A stretch of DNA of 6,704 nt from Bacteroidales bacterium (lineage in GTDB: Bacteria > Bacteroidota > Bacteroidia > Bacteroidales > FEN-979): assembly GCA_016926765.1 (NCBI GenBank), contig JAFGNY010000304.1, forward strand, positions 1 to 6,704, read 5' to 3'. The notes below the pieces were generated by a model that was given only the letters and a program-made list of their open reading frames with translations, had not been told where the DNA came from and did no database searches. The translations under genes were made by a program, and so were the position numbers. This document shows positions 1 to 6,340 of the stretch, one piece after another. How positions within the stretch are numbered: the stretch's first letter is position 1; the number at the start of each line of letters is the position of its first letter.

Positions 1-6
1 CTGTTC

Positions 7-37
7 TTGTAGCAAAGGAACAATAACTGTATCTTTG
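7..37 (+). promoter_or_regulatory. Bacteroidota-type promoter of the QueD-like gene
   Basis: A TATCTTTG at 30-37 matches the Bacteroidota -7 consensus TAnnTTTG exactly. A TTG at 7-9 lies 20 bases upstream, close to the usual spacing for the -33 element. Transcription would then start near 42-45, leaving a leader of only about 11-14 bases before the ATG at 56. This placement also rules out the in-frame TTG at 35, because it lies inside the -7 element. The match and spacing are seen; promoter activity is inferred. Confidence 0.6.
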
Positions 38-55
38 CCGGCTCACAGTTCCCCA

Positions 56-511
56 ATGGCCTCAATTCGTATCACCAAAGAGTTCTCCTTTGAAGCGGCA
101 CATGCCCTGAAGGGATATGATGGTCCCTGCCGGAACATCCATGGGCACTCCTACCGGCTTTCGGTAACCGTTACCGGTAATCCAATCACTGATCCTTCCT
201 CCCCGAAAAAGGGGATGATCATGGACTTCAGCGAACTGAAATCCATCATGAAATCCCGGATTATTGACCCAATGGATCACGCACTCATCCTTCCTTCCGA
301 TCTTGACATAACCGGGTTACATCAACTTAAAGAGACCTTTTCAAACATTGTAGTAGTTGATTATCAGCCAACCAGCGAGAATTTGCTGACCGATTTTGCA
401 CAAAGGATAGCATCTGCTCTTCCAGAGGGGGTGCGTCTCTTTTCCCTGACCTTACGGGAAACAGCCACCTCCTATGCCGAATGGTTTGCCGATGACCCGG
501 CAGTTGGATAA
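56..511 (+). CDS. queD: 6-pyruvoyl-tetrahydropterin synthase / 6-carboxytetrahydropterin synthase (QueD) family protein
   Basis: A 151-residue cytoplasmic enzyme of the PTPS/QueD fold. Family members convert dihydroneopterin triphosphate to 6-carboxytetrahydropterin (queuosine and 7-deazaguanine route) or to 6-pyruvoyl-tetrahydropterin. The three zinc-binding histidines are visible: H16 in SFEAAH, and H29 and H31 in CRNIHGH. C25 sits in the C-x3-HGH arrangement expected for the catalytic cysteine. D74-H75 in the DPMDHALIL segment, E108 in PTSEN and E135 in LRETATSYAEW match the catalytic and pterin-binding positions. Length is slightly above that of the E. coli enzyme (about 120 residues), as in many Bacteroidota homologues. 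The ATG at 56 is chosen because the upstream TTG at 35 overlaps the promoter and the homologous region starts just after residue 1. No other queuosine gene is in view, so the QueD role rather than another pterin role is inferred. The gene ends 7 bases from the convergent anti-sigma-like gene. Confidence 0.88.
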   Translation: MASIRITKEFSFEAAHALKGYDGPCRNIHGHSYRLSVTVTGNPITDPSSPKKGMIMDFSELKSIMKSRIIDPMDHALILPSDLDITGLHQLKETFSNIVVVDYQPTSENLLTDFAQRIASALPEGVRLFSLTLRETATSYAEWFADDPAVG

Positions 512-518
512 ACCATTT

Positions 519-1091
519 TCAATAGGATATCCGGGGAATAGTTACATTTGCTTCTGTCGCCGGATCTCGGGTATCAATGATGGTCGATTGATCCCATTGC
601 AATGTATCACCATGATAGCCAAACTGGTACTCCGGATAACAGGAAGAGTGGGTATCCACATGAATTCTCACCATGTATTTGCCGTGAGGCAGATCCTTGA
701 AATGAAAAGACCCGGAGGAATCAAGGGGTGAGGTTGCGTGCCATCTAACCGAATCCAGCGGCCGGGTGTGATCCGAAACATGAAACAGAAAGGCTGTCCC
801 TTTTGTCAGTGTATCGCCATTAATGTATGCCGTTCCATGAATTTGGGCTGAGGGAGCTGTTTGCCAGACCAACAGAAATATCAAACCGGCAACCAGGATG
901 ATCATCGCCGGATAGAGGAAATATTTGAGCCTGATCCAGGATAAAAACCAGCCGGCAGGATCCTGACAAACCTCCGCTGATGGCTGCATTTTCTGACGAA
1001 TGTGTTCCCACGATCCTTCAGGGGGATCAGGGGAAAAGTGGCTGAACTTCTCCCGGAAAAACGCGTTATATGCCCTATCCTTCTCTTCCAT
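519..1091 (-). CDS. Putative anti-sigma factor: single-pass membrane protein with extracytoplasmic transthyretin/Cna-B-like domain
   Basis: A 190-residue protein, probably the membrane-bound regulator of the ECF sigma factor encoded just upstream. Residues 1-55 are cytoplasmic in the predicted topology and include FREKFSHFSPDPPEGSWEHI, which resembles the short N-terminal segment (Pro-Pro, then W-x-x-I) seen in Bacteroidota anti-sigma-like membrane proteins. One strong transmembrane segment covers about 58-76. Residues 82-187 look like a small beta-sandwich of the carboxypeptidase-regulatory/Cna-B type: HGTAYINGDTLTKGTAFLF, then a DSSGSFHFKDLPHGKYMVRI core, then a GYHGDTLQW segment. No FecR domain or zinc-finger (ZAS) HxxxCxxC motif is seen. 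The start overlaps the sigma gene by 17 bases, which suggests translational coupling. A GTG one codon upstream (1094) is an alternative start. The anti-sigma role rests on gene position, topology and the N-terminal resemblance; it could be a membrane protein of unknown role. Confidence 0.7.
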   Translation of the reverse strand: MEEKDRAYNAFFREKFSHFSPDPPEGSWEHIRQKMQPSAEVCQDPAGWFLSWIRLKYFLYPAMIILVAGLIFLLVWQTAPSAQIHGTAYINGDTLTKGTAFLFHVSDHTRPLDSVRWHATSPLDSSGSFHFKDLPHGKYMVRIHVDTHSSCYPEYQFGYHGDTLQWDQSTIIDTRDPATEANVTIPRISY

Positions 1092-1638
1092 CACCGTATC
1101 CCAGTTTCGTTAATCCTTTTCTCAGGCTCCTTTTCGCAGCAAAAAGCTGCGATTTTGAGGTGTTTTCAGAGATCTCCAGCATCTGAGCAATCTCTTTGTG
1201 TGTATATCCTTCGATCACGTATAAATTGAACACCGTACGGTACCCGGCAGGCAATTGCCTTATGGAAGCCAGCAGTTCCTGATGGGAGAGCCGTGAAAGT
1301 GCGGAAATATCACTATTTTCAGGCGAATCATATGATTCAGGTTTATCTGTTGTAACGTACTTCATTTCACGTTTAACAAGGTTAATAGCCGTATTGATGA
1401 TGATCCTTCTGATCCATCCTTCAAAGGAACCTTCATGTCGAAAACTGCTCATCTGATTGAACACACGCAAAAATCCCTCCTGAAGAAAATCATCCGCTTC
1501 CAGTGTATTTCCGGAAAATCGCAAACAAACCCCGTACATTCTGGGAGCAAACAATCGATACACTTCTCCCTGCGCAATCACATCTTTTTGCTTGCACCGT
1601 TCAATCAATTCCCTGTCAATTTCCAGACCTTGTTTCAC
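1075..1638 (-). CDS. ECF-subfamily RNA polymerase sigma-70 factor
   Basis: A 187-residue group 4 sigma factor that would direct RNA polymerase to a specific set of promoters. Region 2 spans about residues 25-92, with YRLFAPRMYGVCLRF, the core-binding EADDFLQEGFLRVF (48-60 region) and the WIRRIIINTAINLVKRE helix (75-91) used for -10 recognition and melting. A variable linker of about 25 residues follows. Region 4 covers about 118-172, with ELLASIRQLPAGYRTVFNLY and the helix-turn-helix EGYTHKEIAQMLEIS followed by SKSQLFAAKRSLRKGL. The start is the GTG at 1638. It is the only start codon between the in-frame stop at 1663-1665 and the conserved region; a GGAG lies only one base before it, too close to be a normal ribosome binding site. 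The stop lies inside the next gene, the putative anti-sigma factor. Target genes are unknown; the divergent efflux operon and its own unit are candidates. Confidence 0.93.
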   Translation of the reverse strand: MKQGLEIDRELIERCKQKDVIAQGEVYRLFAPRMYGVCLRFSGNTLEADDFLQEGFLRVFNQMSSFRHEGSFEGWIRRIIINTAINLVKREMKYVTTDKPESYDSPENSDISALSRLSHQELLASIRQLPAGYRTVFNLYVIEGYTHKEIAQMLEISENTSKSQLFAAKRSLRKGLTKLGYGDGREG

Positions 1639-1657
1639 GCTCCGATGTTGGGTGGCG

Positions 1658-1689
1658 TAAAATTAACAAAAGGATTCAATACCATCAAA
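1658..1689 (-). promoter_or_regulatory. Putative promoter of the sigma/anti-sigma unit
   Basis: On the minus strand a TTTG (complement of 1686-1689) is followed after 20 bases by TAATTTTA (complement of 1658-1665). This matches the Bacteroidota TTTG/TAnnTTTG pair at all but the last -7 base. The element would place transcription start roughly 10-16 bases before the GTG at 1638, giving a very short leader. The region is AT-rich, so a chance match is possible. Whether the sigma factor also uses an ECF-type promoter of its own cannot be told from one sequence. Confidence 0.4.
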
Positions 1690-1745
1690 GAACTTTTACC
1701 CTAACAGACAAAAAAAGTTGCCAAAGCGTTGGTTGATGCCGTATA

Positions 1746-1775
1746 CCTGTTATTGCCCTTTTTCCGTTATCTTTG
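1746..1775 (+). promoter_or_regulatory. Putative promoter of the efflux operon
   Basis: TATCTTTG at 1768-1775 is an exact TAnnTTTG -7 element, followed by CC as in the signal before the QueD-like gene. The -33 position is weak: CCTG at 1746-1749 with an 18-base spacer. Transcription would start near 1780-1783, about 30 bases before the ATG at 1814. The weak -33 element leaves room for an activator or another sigma factor, but no operator repeat is obvious. The -7 match also argues against the in-frame TTG start at 1718, which lies upstream of it. Confidence 0.5.
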
Positions 1776-1804
1776 CCAATAATTTTCACCAAGTGATTTT
1801 TTCC

Positions 1805-1809
1805 CGGAG
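1805..1809 (+). promoter_or_regulatory. Ribosome binding site of the efflux adaptor gene
   Basis: CGGAG lies 4 bases before the ATG at 1814. It is a partial Shine-Dalgarno match and supports that ATG over the long in-frame N-terminal extension beginning at TTG 1718. The permease gene downstream has no such sequence before its ATG, which is normal for Bacteroidota. Confidence 0.45.
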
Positions 1810-1813
1810 CACT

Positions 1814-2923
1814 ATGAAAAAACTGGCCCTGTATACCCTCACCGTATTCCTTTTTTCCTGTGGAGGAGCGGAAGACAAAGCCTCGAAACTGGAAGCCTTG
1901 AAAACAGAACGTGATAACCTGTCACGACAAATCAGCCTGCTGGAGAAAGAGGTGTATCCGGAAGGGAAAACGGCTTCCGTCCCGGTCATGATTGATACGT
2001 TACGAACCATCCCCTTCTCGCACTGCATCGAAGTGCAGGGGAAAGTCGATGGAAACGAAAATATAGGTGTTAGTCCGCGCACCCCAGGTGTGGTAAACCG
2101 AATTCTGGTAAAAGAGGGCGACAATGTGGTGAAAGGGCAGATCCTGGCTGAACTGGATGCCGAGGTGCTGAAACAAACCCTGAAAGAGCTTGAATCTCAA
2201 CTGGCCTTTGCAACCGAGTTGTATGAAAAACAGAAAGCCTTGTGGGATCAGAAGATTGGCTCTGAAGTTCAGTTTCTTACCTCGAAGAACAACAAAGAGT
2301 CACTGGAAAACAAGATAGCCACCATTCAGGATCAGATAAAAATGTCGAACATCACTTCCCCCATTGATGGAACGGTTGAAGAGATCCCCATCAAAGTCGG
2401 AGAGATGGCTGCTGTTGGATTTCCTGCCTTCCGGGTGGTCAATTTCAATCGTGCAAAAGTCATCGCAGATGTCGGAGAGGCCTACTCGGCCAAGATTAAA
2501 ACCGGTGATCAGGTACAGATCTATCTCCCCGATCTCGGCAAAGAGTTTGATCAACGGGTTACCTTTGCCTCAAAATACATTGATCCGGTTAACCGGACGT
2601 TCGTCGTAGAGGCTGCATTGCCATCCAATCACCTGGTTTACAGGGCCAATATGATTGCTATCCTTCGCATCAAAGATTATGAAAATCCGCAGGCTGTGGC
2701 TATTCCCAGAAATTACATCCAATCGTCACGGGATGAAGGAGAGTATGTGTTTGTGGCAGAGGGAACCAACGGCTTCCTGGTGGCGAAAAAACAGTACATC
2801 AAACCGGGAATAACGTATAATGGTCTTACCGAAATAAGGGAAGGTCTTTCTGCCGGAGACCTGATCATCACTGCCGGGTATCAGGATCTGTACGACAACC
2901 AGCCGATTCATTTTCTGCCTTAG
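1814..2923 (+). CDS. RND efflux periplasmic adaptor (membrane fusion protein), lipoprotein
   Basis: A 369-residue adaptor that would bridge the RND permease and a TolC-type channel across the periplasm. The N-terminus is a lipoprotein signal: KK, a hydrophobic run, then the lipobox LFSC with C16 as the lipidated cysteine, followed by GG. Residues 20-48 form a charged, heptad-like helix (LEALKTERDNLSRQISLLEKEV), an extra coiled coil ahead of the usual core. The core follows in normal order: first lipoyl half with PGVVNRILVKEGDNVVKGQILAELD (about 91-115), alpha-helical hairpin (about 116-178), second lipoyl half with SPIDGTVEEIPIKVGEMAAVG (182-202), beta-barrel (about 213-286), and a membrane-proximal domain (about 290-366, with GLTEIREGLSAGDLIITAG). 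The start at 1814 fits the signal peptide, the ribosome binding site and the promoter. The permease gene begins 9 bases after the stop, so the two are surely cotranscribed. The exported compound cannot be deduced. Confidence 0.93.
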   Translation: MKKLALYTLTVFLFSCGGAEDKASKLEALKTERDNLSRQISLLEKEVYPEGKTASVPVMIDTLRTIPFSHCIEVQGKVDGNENIGVSPRTPGVVNRILVKEGDNVVKGQILAELDAEVLKQTLKELESQLAFATELYEKQKALWDQKIGSEVQFLTSKNNKESLENKIATIQDQIKMSNITSPIDGTVEEIPIKVGEMAAVGFPAFRVVNFNRAKVIADVGEAYSAKIKTGDQVQIYLPDLGKEFDQRVTFASKYIDPVNRTFVVEAALPSNHLVYRANMIAILRIKDYENPQAVAIPRNYIQSSRDEGEYVFVAEGTNGFLVAKKQYIKPGITYNGLTEIREGLSAGDLIITAGYQDLYDNQPIHFLP

Positions 2924-2932
2924 TTTCGATCC

Positions 2933-5900
2933 ATGAAGCTTACTGAACCAACAAACAAGGAATTTTTTGCCACCAGCTGGGCCATTGGCAACAAGGCAAG
3001 CATCTATGTGCTTACTGTTTTTATCACTGCTCTCGGATTGATGTCCTATTTCAGTATACCAAAGGAGCAGTTTCCTGAAATCATCATCCCCACCATTATT
3101 GTATCTACGCCTTATCCGGGGACCTCCCCCGAAGATATGGAAAACCTGGTAACCCGTCCCATTGAAAAAGAGATCAAATCACTGGCCGATATCAAAGACA
3201 TTACCAGCAATTCAGTGCAGGACTACTCCACTATTGTTGTCGAATTCAATCCCGGGATTGAAGTCACAGAGGCCAAGCAGCGGGTCAGGGATGCCGTAGA
3301 TAAAACCAGAAGCAGTCTGCCCAACAACCTTCCCTCCGACCCTGTTATTCAGGAGGTGGATTTGTCAGAGATTCCGATAATGAACATCAACCTATCGGGA
3401 AATTACGACCTGCAGCGTTTGAAAAAATACGCCGAAGAGGCACAGGATCGCATTGAATCTCTTCCCCAGGTAACCCGGGTTGACATTGTTGGAGCCCTCG
3501 AAAGGGAGATCCAGGTCGATGTGGACATGTATAAAATGCAGGCCGCCAGCGTCTCCTTTTCCGATATCCAGCGGGCCATCTCATCTGAAAATGTTACCAT
3601 CTCGGCCGGAACAATCAGTAATTACGGCAACAAACGGACCATTCGGGTAGTGGGTCAGTTTACCGACCCCGAAGAGATCCGGAACATCATGATCAAATCG
3701 GCCAGCGGTGCCACCATATACATCAAAGAGATCGCCGATGTCAACGATTCGTTCAGGGAACAGGAGAGCTTTGCCCGGTTTGATGGCATGAATGTGATCA
3801 CTCTGAATGTTATAAAAAAAAGCGGGTTAAATCTGCTGGAAGCTTCCGATAACATCAAGATTATCCTGGATGAACTGAAAATAAGCTCTTACCCCCCCGA
3901 TCTCTCCGTTGCCATCAGCGGTGATCAATCGAAATTTACGCGAAGCACACTGGAAGAGCTCAACAACACCATCATCATTGGCTTTATTCTGGTTGTCATT
4001 GTTCTGATGTTTTTTATGGGGATCAACAATGCCTTCTTTGTCGCCCTGTCGGTCCCCCTCTCCATTTTTATCGCCTATCTTGTCTTTCCCGGACTGGGTT
4101 TCACTATGAACATGATCGTCATGTTCGGGTTCATCTTCGCACTCGGAATCATTGTCGACGATGCCATTGTGGTCATTGAAAACACTTACCGCATTCACAA
4201 GACCGAACCCGACATCCAAAAAGCTGCAAAATATGCTGCCGGAGAGGTCTTTATCCCTATTCTGTCGGGCACACTCACCACCCTTGCCCCCTTTTTTCCG
4301 CTGGCTTTCTGGCCCGGAGTCGTAGGAAAATTCATGTATTTTCTGCCCGTCACACTCATCATCACCCTCTTTGCCTCCCTCTTTGTGGCCTATATCATCA
4401 ATCCGGTATTTGCCGTTTCGTTCATGAAGCACGACCATGGCCATCCGAAACCACAGGTCAACCGTCGCCAACTGATGGTCATCACCATTATCCTTCTGGT
4501 GCCCGCTCTCATCTCTTACATTAGTGGCGTATTCTGGCTGGGAAATCTGTTTTCCCTGGTCATACTTCTGAATGCCCTGTACCGGACTGTAATCAAACCA
4601 GCCATTTACGGGTTTCAGACAAAAATGCTACCCTGGATCATGAAGGCCTATGAAAGAACCTTGCGCTTCTTCTTGCAGGGATGGAATCCCTTTTTTCTGC
4701 TGGTCTCCGTCATTATTGTTTTCGTTTTCAGCATTGTGCTGACAGCCATTGTCAAACCTCCCATCCTCTTCTTCCCCAACAACGAGCCCAACAGTATTAT
4801 GGTCTTCATCAAGATGCCGGAGGGGACCGACCAGGTGGTTACCGATTCGGTAACCCGTTTGGCTGAGAGAGAGATCCATCAGGTGTTGGGAAAAGATAAC
4901 CCGGATGTGGAATCGGTGATCACCAATGTTGGACTTGGTGCCGGAGAAGGTTTCTTCGACCGCAGCATTGCCTCCAACAAAGGGAAGATCACAGTCAATT
5001 TTGTGGAACAGAAAGACCGTACCGGTTTATCCACAATCCTATACCTCGACCAGATCCGTGAACGATTGAAACACATCCCCGGAAGCCAGATTTCCGTTGA
5101 AAAGAATAAAATGGGACCGCCAACAGGAAAACCCATTAATATCGAGATTACCGGAGAGAACCTGGAAGAGCTGATCACAACAGCTTCCGCCTTTCAGAAT
5201 TACATCGATTCTATTGATATACAGGGTATTGAAAAATTAAAGTCTGATTTCATCAACAACAAACCGGAAATCATCATCCACATTGACCGGGAACGGGCTA
5301 ACCGGGAGGGAATCTCTGTTGGTCAGATCGGAAATGAACTTCGTACAGCCATTTACGGACTTGAAGTTTCGAAATACAAGGAGGATGAAGATGAATATCC
5401 GATACAGGTCCGGTTCAATCCCTCTCAGCGGGCCAACATCAACAAGGTCATCAATGCAAAAATCACTTACCGGGACATGAATTCGGGGTTGTTGCGCCAA
5501 ATTCCCATCTCATCAGTGGCTACCCTGAAGTACCAGGATACCTATGGCGGCATCAATCGGAAAAACCTCAAACGGGTCATCACACTTTCGTCGGAAGTTT
5601 TGTCGGGATATACCGCCAATGCGGTAGTCAGTTCAATCAAGTCGGCGATTCCCGGTTTCCCGTTGGCCAAAGGCATCGAAATCTCCATGACCGGCGAACA
5701 GGAAGACCAGGCCGAAACCATGTCATTTCTCCTGAAAGCCATGGTTATCGCCATCGGTATCATATTTTTTGTCCTGATCACTCAGTTCAAATCCCTCAGC
5801 CTTTCACTGATCATCCTCTCAGAAGTCATTTTCAGCATCATTGGCGTGCTCCTTGGTATCATTATCTTCGATATGCCCATCACCATCACCATGACAGGGT

Positions 5901-6340
5901 TGGGGATTGTGGCCCTGGGAGGTATCGTTGTACGAAACGGAATCCTGATCATCGAATTCTGTGATGAACAGCGAAACCGCGGACTAAGGATCCGTGAAGC
6001 CATCGTTCAGGCAGGAAAAGCCCGGATCACTCCGGTTCTGCTTACAGCTACCTCTACGATTCTCGGACTTATCCCGCTGGCCGTTGGGATGAACATCAAT
6101 TTCATCACCCTGTTCACCGAACTCAATCCCCAGATCTATTTCGGCGGCGACAATGTCATGTTCTGGGGTCCGCTTTCGTGGACCATCATCTTCGGACTCA
6201 GTGTAGCGACGTTCCTGACATTGGTATTATTACCTGCACTATATCTGCTCGATTATTCGATAAAACTGAAATCCCGGAGGAAAAAATTCAGGAGAAGGAA
6301 AGAGGGGACTGGTAACCGGTTCTTACACCTTCTCCAATAG
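2933..6340 (+). CDS. RND-family efflux permease (AcrB/HAE-like), inner-membrane component
   Basis: A 1135-residue proton-driven exporter, longer than AcrB (about 1050). The predicted order is: TM1 (about 23-39) with the following porter motif IPKEQFPEIIIPTIIVST; the first periplasmic loop to about 340; TM2-TM6 (about 345-497); TM7 (586-606); the second periplasmic loop to about 930; and TM8-TM12 (932-1106). TM4 carries the proton-relay pair D409-D410 in GIIVDDAIVVIEN. The DD pair suggests a hydrophobe/amphiphile type rather than a CusA/CzcA metal type, which normally has VDGAVV. TM10 has R1001 in VVRNGILIIEF where AcrB has Lys940. Residues 512-560, between TM6 and TM7, add two hydrophobic segments, so 14 membrane passes are possible. 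The TM11-TM12 loop is also long, and the C-terminus is a basic tail (RRKKFRRRK). The start ATG follows the adaptor stop by 9 bases, without a clear ribosome binding site. The last 18 bases overlap the convergent channel gene. No frameshift is seen. Confidence 0.95.
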   Translation: MKLTEPTNKEFFATSWAIGNKASIYVLTVFITALGLMSYFSIPKEQFPEIIIPTIIVSTPYPGTSPEDMENLVTRPIEKEIKSLADIKDITSNSVQDYSTIVVEFNPGIEVTEAKQRVRDAVDKTRSSLPNNLPSDPVIQEVDLSEIPIMNINLSGNYDLQRLKKYAEEAQDRIESLPQVTRVDIVGALEREIQVDVDMYKMQAASVSFSDIQRAISSENVTISAGTISNYGNKRTIRVVGQFTDPEEIRNIMIKSASGATIYIKEIADVNDSFREQESFARFDGMNVITLNVIKKSGLNLLEASDNIKIILDELKISSYPPDLSVAISGDQSKFTRSTLEELNNTIIIGFILVVIVLMFFMGINNAFFVALSVPLSIFIAYLVFPGLGFTMNMIVMFGFIFALGIIVDDAIVVIENTYRIHKTEPDIQKAAKYAAGEVFIPILSGTLTTLAPFFPLAFWPGVVGKFMYFLPVTLIITLFASLFVAYIINPVFAVSFMKHDHGHPKPQVNRRQLMVITIILLVPALISYISGVFWLGNLFSLVILLNALYRTVIKPAIYGFQTKMLPWIMKAYERTLRFFLQGWNPFFLLVSVIIVFVFSIVLTAIVKPPILFFPNNEPNSIMVFIKMPEGTDQVVTDSVTRLAEREIHQVLGKDNPDVESVITNVGLGAGEGFFDRSIASNKGKITVNFVEQKDRTGLSTILYLDQIRERLKHIPGSQISVEKNKMGPPTGKPINIEITGENLEELITTASAFQNYIDSIDIQGIEKLKSDFINNKPEIIIHIDRERANREGISVGQIGNELRTAIYGLEVSKYKEDEDEYPIQVRFNPSQRANINKVINAKITYRDMNSGLLRQIPISSVATLKYQDTYGGINRKNLKRVITLSSEVLSGYTANAVVSSIKSAIPGFPLAKGIEISMTGEQEDQAETMSFLLKAMVIAIGIIFFVLITQFKSLSLSLIILSEVIFSIIGVLLGIIIFDMPITITMTGLGIVALGGIVVRNGILIIEFCDEQRNRGLRIREAIVQAGKARITPVLLTATSTILGLIPLAVGMNINFITLFTELNPQIYFGGDNVMFWGPLSWTIIFGLSVATFLTLVLLPALYLLDYSIKLKSRRKKFRRRKEGTGNRFLHLLQ

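Noticed and set aside
35..55. TTG start giving seven extra residues on the QueD-like protein
   Set aside because: It lies inside the putative -7 element and adds residues outside the conserved family region.
525..532. Palindrome GGATATCC near the convergent gene ends
   Set aside because: Eight bases without a loop or a following T run; not a terminator, and such palindromes are frequent by chance.
474..731. 85-codon + strand open frame after the QueD-like gene
   Set aside because: It is antisense to the putative anti-sigma gene, shows no recognisable family, and overlaps the QueD 3' end.
1691..1719. Inverted repeat AACTTTT / AAAAGTT with a 15-base loop
   Set aside because: Only seven AT-rich pairs and a long loop; neither a terminator (no GC stem) nor a convincing operator, and no second copy is seen.
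1718..1813. In-frame TTG start extending the efflux adaptor by 32 residues
   Set aside because: The extension would bury the lipoprotein signal peptide and begins upstream of the predicted promoter; the ATG at 1814 has a GGAG before it.
3827..4471. 214-codon open frame on the minus strand inside the permease gene
   Set aside because: Its product is a very charged, low-complexity sequence rich in Asp, Gly and Lys, as expected for the antisense of hydrophobic membrane codons; the sense frame is a clear RND protein.
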